Source: Curtobacterium sp. MCBA15_009
Lineage (GTDB): Bacteria; Actinomycetota; Actinomycetes; Actinomycetales; Microbacteriaceae
Reading direction: 5' to 3'
Assembly (NCBI RefSeq): GCF_001864895.1
Contig: NZ_MJGO01000037.1
Location: 604,759-668,758 of the forward strand
Length of the DNA stretch: 64,000 bases
Part shown: positions 16,650 through 25,394 of the stretch, piece by piece
Layout of the letters: the number at the start of each line of letters is the position of its first letter
Numbering within the stretch: the first letter of the stretch is position 1
Program-made: the position numbers and the translations under genes
The notes under the pieces: generated by a model
Database searches by the model: none
Told to the model about the DNA's origin: nothing
The model's input: the letters and a program-made list of their open reading frames with translations, nothing else

Positions 16650-18785
16650 ATGAGTCTCCTGTCCGGCGCCCCTTCGCGGCGCAGAACCACCACGCTCCGC
16701 ATCGGCGGAGCGGTCATCGGGGCCGCGCTCATCGCGGGCGCCTCGGTGATCGGCACCGGGGCCGCCTCGGCGGCGCCGACCTCGCCCACCTCGAACATCT
16801 CGACGGGCGGCCCCATCCACATCCTGCTCGGCGTCGGCGCGACCGAGAGCCAGCGCATCGCGTCGTGGTACTTCCCCACGAACGTCGCGCAGTCGCTCGA
16901 GATCCAGAAGACCGCCGACATGACCGGCGGCGTCTTCACCGACGCGAAGCAGACCATCGCCGCGTCGAAGGCCGCGAACACCGCGGTCGACACGAGCACC
17001 ACCGACTCGAACACGAAGAACCTGCCCGGCATCGCCGCCGAGTCCGGCTACATCAACGCGCACGCGACGATCTCGGACCTCGAGCCGAACACCTCGTACA
17101 CGTACCACGTGGGTGCCGCCGACGGTTCGGCGTGGTCGGCGTCGTACACGTTCACCACGAAGAGCTTCTCCGGGGACTTCGACTTCCTGTTCTTCGGTGA
17201 CCCGCAGATCGGTTCGTCGGGCTACGTCGACGACGACGGCGCGGGCTGGGCGAACACGCTCGACTACGCCACGAGCACCGAGCCGGACGCCGAGCTCCTG
17301 GTCTCCGGCGGCGACCAGATCGAGCACGCGAACAACGAGTACGAGTGGGGCGCCTTCGCGGACAGCAGCGACGTCCTGAAGCGCTACCCGTGGGCCTCGA
17401 CCATCGGCAACCACGACGTCGGCGGCAAGGCCTACGAGCAGCACAACCAGGTGCCGAACTCGCTCAAGGTCCCCGACTTCTACCCCGGTGGCAACTCGAC
17501 CGCGAACTCCGGCGGCGACTACTGGTACATGTACAAGGGCGTCCTGTTCATCGACATCAACTCGAACGCCTACTCCGGCGGCTCGGACGCAGCGCACGTG
17601 AACTACGTCCGCGACGTCATCGAGCGCCACGGCGAGGACGCCAAGTGGACCGCGCTGGTCTACCACCACTCGATCTACTCGCCGGCCGACCACGCGAACG
17701 ACAAGGACAACCAGCAGCGCCGGTTCGACTTCACCCGCGCGTTCTCGGACATGGGTGTCGACATCGTCCTGCAGGGCCACGACCACTCGTACTCGCGCAG
17801 CTACGCGATCAAGAACGGCAAGAAGGCCAACAAGAACGAGCAGCCCGCCGCTCCTGACGTCTTCTCCGGCCCCGGTGGCGTGATCTACATCACGGCGAAC
17901 TCGGCCTCCGGCTCGAAGTACTACGACCTCACCACCCCGGACGCCACCCAGGGCGGTTACGGCGCCGACCCGCTCGACCCGACCGGCAAGCGCCACTTCG
18001 CCAACTCGGTCGAGAACCAGGAGCACGTCCGCACGTTCGTCAAGGTGTCCGTCACCGACGAGAAGCTGAACGTCGAGAACATCCGCGCCGGTGACTGCAG
18101 CACGCTGAACTCCGCCGTCGTGCACGGCAACGTGCCGGACTGCGGCGTCACGCTCCAGCCGACCGCCTCGGCCGACCCGGCGCCCATCGGCTCCACGGTC
18201 GACGCGTTCAACCTGCACGCCGAGCTCCCGGCGACCGCCACCACCCTCGCCGTCTCGGCAGCCGAGCAGACCTTCCGCACGGCGAAGCCGGCCACGGTCA
18301 CCGCGACGGTCTCCGGCGGCATCGGCACCCAGCAGGGCACGGTGACGTTCTCGGACGGCAGCAAGGTCCTCGGCACCGCCGAACTGCAGGGCGGGAAGGC
18401 CAGCCTGGTCCTGCCGAGCACGCTCGCGATCGGCGGGCACGCGATCACGGCATCGTTCGTCAACGCCGACTCGACCTTCTCGGGCACCGACTCGAAGACG
18501 GCGAAGGCCACCTCGGTCACCGTCACGAAGGCCCCGTCGCGCACCGCGATCAAGTACAGCGGCACGAAGGCGACCGTCCAGGTGAAGGCGACCGGCTTCA
18601 CGGTCGACGGCACCGCCCGGATCTACCAGGGCACGAAGCGCCTGGCGACCGTCACCGTGGAGAACGGCAAGGTCACCACGACGATGCCGCTGCAGAAGGG
18701 CACGCACAAGCTGCACGCCGTCTTCGCCGGCACGAGCGAGCTCACCGAGAGCTCCAGCCCGGTCGTCGCGGTGGTCGTCAAGTAA
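16650..18785 (+). CDS. Secreted purple acid phosphatase-like metallophosphoesterase
   Basis: A 711-residue exported enzyme. A signal peptide (1-~42, ending GAASAA) precedes a fibronectin-like N-domain (~50-175). The calcineurin-type catalytic domain holds the metal ligands in GDPQIG (~185), GGDQIE (~218), GNHDVG (~253), YHHSIYS (~337) and GHDHSYSR (~375). Residues ~530-620 form an Ig-like bacterial repeat and a degenerate second one follows. No sorting signal or transmembrane tail is seen, so it is probably released or wall-associated. Likely role: hydrolysing phosphate esters outside the cell. A strong terminator follows. Confidence 0.88.
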   Translation: MSLLSGAPSRRRTTTLRIGGAVIGAALIAGASVIGTGAASAAPTSPTSNISTGGPIHILLGVGATESQRIASWYFPTNVAQSLEIQKTADMTGGVFTDAKQTIAASKAANTAVDTSTTDSNTKNLPGIAAESGYINAHATISDLEPNTSYTYHVGAADGSAWSASYTFTTKSFSGDFDFLFFGDPQIGSSGYVDDDGAGWANTLDYATSTEPDAELLVSGGDQIEHANNEYEWGAFADSSDVLKRYPWASTIGNHDVGGKAYEQHNQVPNSLKVPDFYPGGNSTANSGGDYWYMYKGVLFIDINSNAYSGGSDAAHVNYVRDVIERHGEDAKWTALVYHHSIYSPADHANDKDNQQRRFDFTRAFSDMGVDIVLQGHDHSYSRSYAIKNGKKANKNEQPAAPDVFSGPGGVIYITANSASGSKYYDLTTPDATQGGYGADPLDPTGKRHFANSVENQEHVRTFVKVSVTDEKLNVENIRAGDCSTLNSAVVHGNVPDCGVTLQPTASADPAPIGSTVDAFNLHAELPATATTLAVSAAEQTFRTAKPATVTATVSGGIGTQQGTVTFSDGSKVLGTAELQGGKASLVLPSTLAIGGHAITASFVNADSTFSGTDSKTAKATSVTVTKAPSRTAIKYSGTKATVQVKATGFTVDGTARIYQGTKRLATVTVENGKVTTTMPLQKGTHKLHAVFAGTSELTESSSPVVAVVVK

Positions 18786-18799
18786 CCACCACGCACCAG

Positions 18800-18833
18800 C
18801 GAGGGCCCCGCGACTCCGGTCGCGGGGCCCTCG
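18800..18833 (+). terminator. Rho-independent-like hairpin
   Basis: A perfect 15-bp GC stem (18800-18814 with 18819-18833) and a TCCG loop, 14 nt after the phosphoesterase stop. No T-run follows, as is usual in high-GC actinobacteria. It lies between convergent genes and could serve both. Confidence 0.85.
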
Positions 18834-18839
18834 TGCGTG

Positions 18840-19203
18840 TCACGGTCGGGCCCAGGCTCCGATCGTGACGAGCCACCCCACCAGCGGAGCGGCCACGAGC
18901 ACGATGCCGACCACGACGAGCAGGACGCGGAACGCGGAACGCCGGAGCGTACGCGCCGCAGACGGCGACCACGATGACAGCCACCGGTGTGCCGACGGCG
19001 GCGACGACGAGCAGGGTCAGGAACGTCGTCATGTCCGGGGCGAACCAGACGAACAGGTCGACCGCCGCGACGAGCAGGCCCACCACGGTCCCCACCATCG
19101 CCACGGCGAACTCGCGGTCCCCCCGCGGCCGTCCGGTCTCGGCGGCGTCGCCCGCTCCCGCCGTCGTGTCGATCGCTGCTGCACGTTCCCCGTCGTTCCC
19201 CAT
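18840..19203 (-). pseudogene. Small three-helix membrane protein, frameshifted
   Basis: From ATG 19203 the frame encodes ~90 residues with two hydrophobic helices (FAVAMVGTVVGLLVAAVDLF and a second ending VAVCGAY). It then turns into Arg-rich sequence. The next frame continues with a natural third helix, VLLVVVGIVLVAAPLVGWLV, and stops at 18840-18842. The break coincides with a 7-bp tandem duplication, CGCGGAA twice at 18926-18939. Removing one copy restores one reading frame of ~119 codons. Function unknown; either recently inactivated, phase-variable, or a sequencing error. Confidence 0.75.
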
Positions 19204-19246
19204 GCCGGCGAGTGTGCCACACCGACCACGCCCTACAGTGGTGCGC

Positions 19247-20716
19247 GTGGAGGGACGGGGGAGCGGCGCCGTCCCGCACGCCACCGGGGCCCTGCGCCGC
19301 GTGTTCGGCAGCGCGTGGTTCATCGGGCTCCTCGCGACGCTCGCGACCGCCGTCGGCAGCGGCGTCCCCTCGTACTGGAACGACGAGGCCGCGACGCTCC
19401 GGCTCGCCCGCCTGCCGGTCGCCGACATGCTGGCCTTCGTGCAGGAGAAGGACGCCGTGCACGTCGTGTACGCGTTGCTCGTGCACGGTTGGATCGCCGT
19501 CTTCGGCGAGTCCGAGGTGGCCGTCCGGGCGCCCTCGGCGATCGCGGTCGGGGTCGCCACCGCCGGGGTCGTCGTGCTCGTGCGGGAGCTCGGGCAGCCG
19601 CGGGCAGCGGTCGTCGCCGCGGTCGTCTTCGTCGTGCTGCCGCGGACGTCGTTCAACGGCACCGAGGCCCGCTCGTACGCCCTGACCACCGCGCTCGTCA
19701 CCTGGGCGGCGGTGTGGGCGCTCCGTGCCGGACGCAACCGCGGCGCCGGGCGCTGGACCGTGTTCGCGGTGCTGACCGGGCTCGCGGCGGCCACCTTCGT
19801 GTACGCGCTGCTGCTCGTGCCGGCGTTCGTCGCGCTGGCGCTGCTGCACGGGCGCGTCGACCGTCGGCGGCTGGTGGCGCTCGCCGTCGCCGTCGCGGCC
19901 GCCGTCGTGATCGCGGCGCCGGTCCTCGTCACCGCGGCGTCGCAGGGTTCGCAGGTCGGGTGGCTCGCGCACCAGCCCGTGAACGCCTGGACCGTCCTGG
20001 TCGAACCGTTCGCCGAGCAGGCCTGGTGGCTCGCGGCCCTGCTGACCACGATCGTCGTGGTCGTCGGGGCGCGGCGAGCACGACGGCCGTGGGTCGCACA
20101 CCGCCGGACCGTCCTGGCGCTGGCGCTCTGGCTGCTGCTGCCCGGAGCGGTGCTCGTCCTCGGCAGCCTGCTCGTGACGCCGGTGTACACACCGCGGTAC
20201 CTCAGCATGAGCACCCCCGCCGCGGCGGTCGTCGTCGGGCTGGCCGTCGCCGGGGTCCGGCGCACCGTCGCGTGGGTGCTGCTGGCCGCGGTGGTGCTCG
20301 CCGCGGCGCCGGCGCTCGTGACGATGCGCACCCCGCTCGGCAAGCCGGCGGGCACCGACCTGCGCGGCATCGCGCGGACGCTGCAGCACGAGGCGCGGCC
20401 GGGGGACGGGTTCCTGCTCGCCGACGGCGGCACGGTGTCGCTCCGGCCCCGCGTGGCGCTCGCCGCGTACCCGGACGCCTTCGCCGGGCTCGACGACGTC
20501 GCGTACCGCGGGTCCTACCGGACGACGGGCAGCTACTCCGACCGGCTCGTCGGCACCGCGGCGTTGCGCGACCGGCTGCGGTCCGAGCAGCGGGTGTGGC
20601 TCGTCGTGCCGGACGCGGGCGACCGGGAGCTGCGGGACGCGCTCCGGGCCACCGGCTTCGCTCCGGCGCACCGCGAACACGTCGCCGGGGCCGAGATCAC
20701 GCTCTGGACCCGCTGA
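19247..20716 (+). CDS. GT39-type (ArnT/PMT-like) membrane glycosyltransferase candidate
   Basis: A ~489-residue polytopic protein with about 10 helices. Early in the first extracytoplasmic loop it has SYWNDEAATLRLAR, matching the Asp-Glu motif of GT-C lipid-linked sugar transferases such as ArnT and PMT. A C-terminal ~110-residue soluble extracytoplasmic domain begins near GTDLRGIARTL. Such enzymes use polyprenyl-phosphate sugars to modify wall polymers or proteins. GTG at 19247 was chosen because TACAGT (19234-19239) lies 7 nt upstream; GTGs at 19238 and 19241 are alternatives. The substrate is unknown. Confidence 0.8.
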   Translation: MEGRGSGAVPHATGALRRVFGSAWFIGLLATLATAVGSGVPSYWNDEAATLRLARLPVADMLAFVQEKDAVHVVYALLVHGWIAVFGESEVAVRAPSAIAVGVATAGVVVLVRELGQPRAAVVAAVVFVVLPRTSFNGTEARSYALTTALVTWAAVWALRAGRNRGAGRWTVFAVLTGLAAATFVYALLLVPAFVALALLHGRVDRRRLVALAVAVAAAVVIAAPVLVTAASQGSQVGWLAHQPVNAWTVLVEPFAEQAWWLAALLTTIVVVVGARRARRPWVAHRRTVLALALWLLLPGAVLVLGSLLVTPVYTPRYLSMSTPAAAVVVGLAVAGVRRTVAWVLLAAVVLAAAPALVTMRTPLGKPAGTDLRGIARTLQHEARPGDGFLLADGGTVSLRPRVALAAYPDAFAGLDDVAYRGSYRTTGSYSDRLVGTAALRDRLRSEQRVWLVVPDAGDRELRDALRATGFAPAHREHVAGAEITLWTR

Positions 20717-20734
20717 CCGGCGAGCCGGCCGGGT

Positions 20735-21316
20735 TCACCGGTCGGCGTCGCGCACCAGGGTCTCGAGCACGCTCACGTTCACGGGCCCGAGGATCCGGGC
20801 GCTGACCCGCCCGCGTCGGTCGAGCACGATCGTCGACGGGGTGGCGTTCGGCGCGGCCGAGCCCGAGAAGGCCAGCTGCACGGGCGCACCGTCGACGTCG
20901 AGCACGGTGTCGTAGGCGACGTCGTGCCGGCGGACGAACGACTCGGCGGTGCCGGCCGAGTCGCGGACGTTCACCCCGAGGAACGCCGCGTGGTCGCGCT
21001 GCCGCGTGCTGACGTCGTTGAGGTCGGCCGCCTCGACCCGGCAGGGCACGCAGCCGGCGAACCAGAAGTTGAGCACGAGGGCCTTGCCGCGGAACTGCTC
21101 CGCGGTGACGGTGTGCCCCTGCAGGTCGCGGGTGGTGAACACGACCGGGTCGCCGCGGTGCGCCGCCGGGAACTCGCTCACCGCACCGTTGCCGGACACG
21201 TAGTTCTTCGTGTCGCCGGCCTTGTACTGGCTGACCAGGCCGTCCGAGTCGGTGCACCCGGCGAGCAGCGCGGCTGCCGCGACGACGGCGAGCACGGCGA
21301 CCGGACGGATCCTCAT
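20735..21316 (-). CDS. TlpA/ResA-like thioredoxin lipoprotein
   Basis: A 193-residue membrane-anchored thiol-disulfide protein. The signal has the lipobox LLAG-Cys21. The thioredoxin fold carries the active site FWFAGCVPCR (Cys89, Cys92) and a cis-proline in NATPSTIV. It probably reduces or isomerises disulfides outside the membrane, for example during cytochrome c maturation or redox defence. No ccm/ccs genes are in view. It converges on the glycosyltransferase gene with an 18-nt gap. Confidence 0.92.
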   Translation of the reverse strand: MRIRPVAVLAVVAAAALLAGCTDSDGLVSQYKAGDTKNYVSGNGAVSEFPAAHRGDPVVFTTRDLQGHTVTAEQFRGKALVLNFWFAGCVPCRVEAADLNDVSTRQRDHAAFLGVNVRDSAGTAESFVRRHDVAYDTVLDVDGAPVQLAFSGSAAPNATPSTIVLDRRGRVSARILGPVNVSVLETLVRDADR

Positions 21317-21457
21317 GCCGCCATCCTAGGTCGCCCTGCACCCCGCATCGTCGGTCGAAGTGCGGACTGGTGTGCCCCTCGAACGGGGGGCGATGATGCT
21401 GTCCAGTTGCACACCGCAACGGGTCAGGTCCCGCTCCACCCCGACAGAGGAGTCGTC

Positions 21458-22189
21458 ATGCAGAAGCCCATCGTCGCCGCGTTCGCGGCGCTCGCCGTCG
21501 TCACCGCCGGCGTGCTCACCGCCGCACCCGCATCGGCCCTGCCCGCCAGCACGAAGGTCGTCGGCGGCGAGAAGGCCCCGACCACCTCGTGGGCCGTGCA
21601 GCTCGAGGCCTCCGGCGGGTCCATCCCCTCCGGCTACGTCAGCAACTGCACCGGCGAGCAGATCAACGCCTCGTGGATCCTCACGGCCCGGCACTGCATC
21701 GACGGCATCGGCGCGATGAACGTCTACCACTCGAACTCCACCACCAACCGGGGCACGGCCGTCGCCGTGGACCGCGTGAGCGCCTCGCCCGCCGGTGACA
21801 TCGCGCTCGTGCACCTGCGCACCGCGTACGCGCTCTCCACCTACGCACCGCTCGACCTCACCGCCACCGCCAAGTCGAGCGGGACCGGGACCATCCAGGG
21901 CTACGGCCTCCGCGCGAACGCGACGCAGTCCGACGGCCTGTACCAGGCGACCGTCTCGCTCACCGGGGCGAGCACCGACGCGTACAGCGGCCGTGCCCAG
22001 CACCTCACCGGCGTGACCGGGGCCTCGAACCACGGCGATTCCGGCGGCCCGCTGCTCGTCAACGGCAAGGTCGTCGCGGTCTGCTCGACGGGCGACAGCG
22101 CCGACCCCGGCGCGGACACCAAGGCCGGCTCCAACTACGCCCTGCTGTCGCAGGCCTCGTCCTGGATCCGCACCACGGCCGGCGTCTGA
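21458..22189 (+). CDS. Secreted trypsin-like serine protease (S1)
   Basis: A 243-residue exported chymotrypsin-fold protease. Signal peptide 1-~28 (APASA), a short pro-segment, then KVVGGEKAP at the usual mature N-terminus. The triad is His79 (TARHC), Asp114 (GDIALVHL) and Ser195 (HGDSGGP). Cys64/Cys80 match the conserved disulfide around the catalytic His. AGAGGAG lies 5 nt before ATG 21458. Size and layout resemble the secreted Pat-1/Chp/Ppa serine proteases of the plant pathogen Clavibacter, also Microbacteriaceae; that kinship is inferred, not tested. Confidence 0.92.
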   Translation: MQKPIVAAFAALAVVTAGVLTAAPASALPASTKVVGGEKAPTTSWAVQLEASGGSIPSGYVSNCTGEQINASWILTARHCIDGIGAMNVYHSNSTTNRGTAVAVDRVSASPAGDIALVHLRTAYALSTYAPLDLTATAKSSGTGTIQGYGLRANATQSDGLYQATVSLTGASTDAYSGRAQHLTGVTGASNHGDSGGPLLVNGKVVAVCSTGDSADPGADTKAGSNYALLSQASSWIRTTAGV

Positions 22190-22204
22190 ACCAGGTGACG
22201 GACA

Positions 22205-22236
22205 GGAGGCGCGGGGCGGGCCCGCACCGCGCCTCC
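22205..22236. repeat. Palindromic hairpin, GGAGGCGCGG family (copy 2)
   Basis: GGAGGCGCGG (22205-22214) pairs with CCGCGCCTCC (22227-22236); the inner GCGG/CCGC continues the stem past one G/A mismatch. It lies 15 nt after the protease stop and 20 nt before the convergent membrane gene's stop, consistent with a bidirectional terminator. Confidence 0.85.
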
Positions 22237-22255
22237 CGTCCGTCACCACGTGCGT

Positions 22256-22858
22256 TCAGGGCCCTGACTGGTCCACCTGGGGCGGGTCGTCGACGACGCT
22301 GGCAGCCCCCGCCTTGTCCAGAGTGCCGGGGAAGTTGAAGCGGGCGAACGTGCCCTTCGGATCGTAGGGACTCGACGGCCGGGTGATGGACGAACCGGCG
22401 ATGAGGGCGAGCAGCGCATCACGCCGCTCGCCGGTGATGGCGGGTTCCCGGCCCTCGCGGACGAGCAGGGAGACCTTGCGGCCGCGACGCCTGCCGAACC
22501 GCAGCGAGAGCATGTCCGGCTCGTTGTTCGTGAACGGGTCGAGCTCCGCCACGTCCACGTCGGAGAACGCGACGGTCCGCCCGCGCATCCGGACCCGCTG
22601 GCGCCCGACGTCGATCGCGAAGGGACGCGTCTGCAGCAGCACGACGCCCCACAGCGCCGCGAGGATCAGACCCGTCCCGGCGAAGCAGATCGGCACGGCG
22701 ATCCACCCCCACGTCTGGAAGGGGGCCTCGCCGCCCCTCGAGAGGAACGCGCTCGCCGCTCCGAAGACCAAGAAGAACGGCATCGCGCGGCGGAAGCGGG
22801 CACGGAAGACCCGTCGCTTCGGCTCGTCGTCGAACTCGACCCAGTGCGCCTCCGTCAC
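22256..22858 (-). CDS. Hypothetical membrane protein, two N-terminal helices
   Basis: A 200-residue protein of no family I recognise. Two transmembrane helices (~30-45 and ~54-76) form a hairpin. A soluble ~90-residue domain follows, with short beta-like segments (FAIDVGRQRVRMRGRTVAFS), reminiscent of bacterial PH-like domains anchored to a membrane. GTG at 22858 sits 7 nt downstream of a TACGGT box on the minus strand, so it is probably leaderless. It is divergent from another membrane protein at 22920 and shares its 61-bp promoter region. Confidence 0.75.
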   Translation of the reverse strand: MTEAHWVEFDDEPKRRVFRARFRRAMPFFLVFGAASAFLSRGGEAPFQTWGWIAVPICFAGTGLILAALWGVVLLQTRPFAIDVGRQRVRMRGRTVAFSDVDVAELDPFTNNEPDMLSLRFGRRRGRKVSLLVREGREPAITGERRDALLALIAGSSITRPSSPYDPKGTFARFNFPGTLDKAGAASVVDDPPQVDQSGP

Positions 22859-22919
22859 GCCCTGCACCGTACCCCGGTGTGCCAGGGGATGAGGAGTCCT
22901 CGTGGGTACGGTCCGGGTC

Positions 22920-23507
22920 ATGATCGCCCTCGTCGTCGTCGGTGCCGTCCTGCTCGTCTCGATCGTCGTGATCGTCATCGAGGCCCGTGTGATGCGCAAG
23001 CCACAGGCCGAGCGGTCCGAGCGGGAGCAGCGGTTCCTGCGCGCCGACCGAGCCGTCGCTCGTGGGTACCAGACGTACGGGCGGACGGTGGCCCCGTGGG
23101 TCGCGGTCGGCGGTGCCGTGCTCGGCCTGCTCGTCACCATCCCGTTCTGGCTCGAGGGGCAGGTCGGTCCGGCACTGGGCCTGACGGTGCTCTTCGTCGT
23201 CCTCGGTGGCGGCATGCTCCTGTTCTGGGCGACCGTGCTCCGCCACCGAGGGCCCGGCAGCGCCTGGCGCCAGCGCGAGGACGAGCGCACCGCCGAAGCC
23301 GACGCCGCCGGCCGCCCGCGCTGGTTCGTCAGCGTGAAGGCCGGGTGGTGGCTGTCCGGTGCGATGACCGCGTTCGGCCTCGTGTTCCTCGTCACGCCGA
23401 TGGCCACCGGCGGCGAGGTCCCCGTCGCCGGGATCATCGTCACCGCCGTCGGACTCCTGTTCCTCGTGCTCACCGTCGTCCAGCAGCGCGCCGAAGCGCG
23501 ACGCTGA
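22920..23507 (+). CDS. Hypothetical four-helix membrane protein
   Basis: A 195-residue protein with about five hydrophobic segments: an N-terminal anchor, a central pair separated by WLEGQVGP, and a C-terminal pair around MATGGEVPVAG. A charged cytoplasmic loop contains RQREDERTAEADA. No known domain recognised. ATG 22920 lies 7 nt after TACGGT (22907-22912), giving a leaderless start; the GTG at 22902 would place the start upstream of that box and is less likely. Confidence 0.75.
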   Translation: MIALVVVGAVLLVSIVVIVIEARVMRKPQAERSEREQRFLRADRAVARGYQTYGRTVAPWVAVGGAVLGLLVTIPFWLEGQVGPALGLTVLFVVLGGGMLLFWATVLRHRGPGSAWRQREDERTAEADAAGRPRWFVSVKAGWWLSGAMTAFGLVFLVTPMATGGEVPVAGIIVTAVGLLFLVLTVVQQRAEARR

Positions 23508-23542
23508 ACACGCGTTCACGAACGACGACGACAGTGGGCGGC

Positions 23543-24430
23543 ATGAGCCAGTACGACAAGCGCGATCCGAACACCCTCTACCCGGCCCCGCCGTACCCGG
23601 AGCAGGAGCAGTCGCTCCCCGGAGCCGCCTGGAAGATGGACCCGAAGCCCGACCACGGCGAGGAGAGCTACGTCGGCCTCGGCCGGCTGAAGGGCTACCG
23701 CGGCATCGTGACCGGCGCCGACTCCGGCATCGGCCGTGCCGCCGCGATCGCGCTGTCGCGCGAGGGCGCCGACCTGGTGCTGTCCTACCTGCCCGACGAG
23801 CAGGAGGACGCCGAGCAGGTCCGCGACCTGCTCGAGTCCGAGGGCCGTCGCGCCGTGCTGTTCCCCGGTGACATCGCCGACGAGCAGTACTGCAAGGACC
23901 TCGTGCAGAAGGGCGTCGACGAGCTCGGCGGTCTCGACACGCTCGTCATGGTCGCCGGCCGCATGGACAGCAACGACGACATCCTGACGCTCGACACCTC
24001 GATGTTCGACTCCACCTTCAAGACGAACATCTACTCGCTGTTCTGGCTGACCAAGGCCGCCGTGCCGCACCTGGAGCCCGGCTCGACCATCGTCACCACC
24101 GGCTCGATCCAGGCGTCGACCCCGTCCGCCGACAAGATCGACTACGCCGTCTCGAAGGGCGCGATCAAGCTCTTCACCGAGGCCGTCGCCCAGCAGCTCG
24201 CCCCCAAGGGCATCCGCGTGAACTCGGTCGCCCCCGGCCCCGTGTGGACCCCGCTGCAGCCCGGCTCGGACGACGCCGAGACCGTCGCGCACTTCGGCGA
24301 GGGCTCGCCGTTCGGCCGCCCCGGCCAGCCCGCCGAACTCGGCGCCGCCTACGTGCACCTGGTCAGCCCGGAGTCGAGCTACCAGTCCGGCTCCACCATC
24401 ACGATCGCCGGCGGCACCCCCGCCTTCTGA
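23543..24430 (+). CDS. SDR oxidoreductase, general-stress type (YhdF/YdaD-like)
   Basis: A 295-residue classical short-chain dehydrogenase with the ~50-residue N-terminal extension of the Bacillus general-stress SDR family. Cofactor motif TGADSGIG (57-64) and catalytic Ser188, Tyr201, Lys205 are present. The usual NNAG is replaced by MVAG, a loss of the Asn that helps hold the beta-sheet. A closer-to-consensus paralog is at 54407. It probably reduces carbonyl compounds with NAD(P)H under stress; substrate unknown. A Dabb-domain gene, linked to stress in plants, follows 84 nt later. Confidence 0.88.
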   Translation: MSQYDKRDPNTLYPAPPYPEQEQSLPGAAWKMDPKPDHGEESYVGLGRLKGYRGIVTGADSGIGRAAAIALSREGADLVLSYLPDEQEDAEQVRDLLESEGRRAVLFPGDIADEQYCKDLVQKGVDELGGLDTLVMVAGRMDSNDDILTLDTSMFDSTFKTNIYSLFWLTKAAVPHLEPGSTIVTTGSIQASTPSADKIDYAVSKGAIKLFTEAVAQQLAPKGIRVNSVAPGPVWTPLQPGSDDAETVAHFGEGSPFGRPGQPAELGAAYVHLVSPESSYQSGSTITIAGGTPAF

Positions 24431-24514
24431 TCCGGTCGGTCGGCCGGGCGCTCGTCCGGCCGACCGTCCGTCGCCGGTTCCTTCGTCCGTTCATCGTCCG
24501 TCAGAGGAGATCAC

Positions 24515-24832
24515 GTGTCCGCAGTGACGCACGTCGTGCTGGTCGAGTGGGACAGCGACGACCGCTCGTCCGAGGCCTCGGCGCTCGCCCGCGACCACCT
24601 GACGCGCATCGACGGTGTCGACTCGGTGCAGGCCGGGCCCAGCGTGAGCACCGAGGGCAAGGAGGGCGGCTTCCACTGGATGCTCGTCGTCCGCTTCCGG
24701 GACCACGCGGCGCTCGACGCCTACCTGCCGCACCCTGAGCACCGGCCGGTCGCGGAGTTCATCGGCGGGGCAAGTGCGCGGGTCGTGGTCTTCGACGTGG
24801 AGGATGCGAGCGGCGCCCCGACCCTGTCGTGA
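24515..24832 (+). CDS. Dabb (A/B-barrel) domain protein
   Basis: A 105-residue single-domain protein with the dimeric alpha/beta-barrel signature: HVVLVEW at the N-terminus, then VDSVQAGPSVS, and FRDHAALDAYLPHPEHRPVAEF with its conserved His. Family members are small dimers, some of them enzymes in polyketide cyclisation and others stress-induced with unknown function. AGAGGAG precedes GTG 24515. The last 4 bp overlap a possible GTG start of the following frameshifted gene. Confidence 0.85.
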   Translation: MSAVTHVVLVEWDSDDRSSEASALARDHLTRIDGVDSVQAGPSVSTEGKEGGFHWMLVVRFRDHAALDAYLPHPEHRPVAEFIGGASARVVVFDVEDASGAPTLS

Positions 24833-25303
24833 CCGATCGACCGTCTCCGGACGCTCGTCCTCGCCGGCCCGGCGGTCCGGGCGGAGGAGACGTGCACAGG
24901 ATCGACGCTCCCGTGCAGCTGCGGGTGCTGCTCTCGATCGTCAACGGGATGTGCTGCGTCGCGATGCTCGTCGTCGCAGCCGTCCCACCGCTCGACGGCC
25001 TCCGGGTCGGGATCGGTCTCCTCGCTGCCGTTCCGTGCGGCATCGCCTCGTGGCGGGCTGCACGGCTCCGGGACGAACTGCGCGGACTCGATCTCCAGTG
25101 TCGGACTGATCGCGACCCGGAAGGTCCACCGCAGTGCGGTCGCCCGTGTCGAGGCACCTGCGGCGATCGAGCTCCGCTCGGGCGAGGTGATCGTCAACTG
25201 GGGCTTCCACGCAGATCGCCTCGTCGACGGGGCGGTGTCCGCGCAGACCTTGCACGTCCTGCGGAAGTGGCTCGAGGGCGACGCGATCAGGAGTGCGGAG
25301 TGA
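24829..25303 (+). pseudogene. Small membrane protein, frameshifted
   Basis: From GTG 24829, or GTG 24892 behind GGAGGAG, the frame encodes two hydrophobic segments (VLLSIVNGMCCVAMLVVAAV and VGIGLLAAVPCGIA). Near 25070-25105 it degenerates into Arg/Gly/Pro sequence. The +1 frame then carries an ordinary-looking domain, VGLIATRKVHRSAVARVEAP and EVIVNWGFHADRLV, to a TGA at 25301-25303. A one-base insertion or equivalent indel would explain this. Function unknown; the second half looks like a small beta-rich domain. Confidence 0.65.
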
Positions 25304-25394
25304 GGAGCGCGTCAGGACGGGGGACCGTGACGTGACCACCGCCGCTCGGGTCTCGGTTGAGGTCGCACCGACGGATCGCCTCCGGTCCTGACGG

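Noticed and set aside
25310-25393. 9-bp inverted repeat CGTCAGGAC ... GTCCTGACG
   Set aside because: Arms are short and 66 nt apart; chance occurrence in this composition cannot be excluded.
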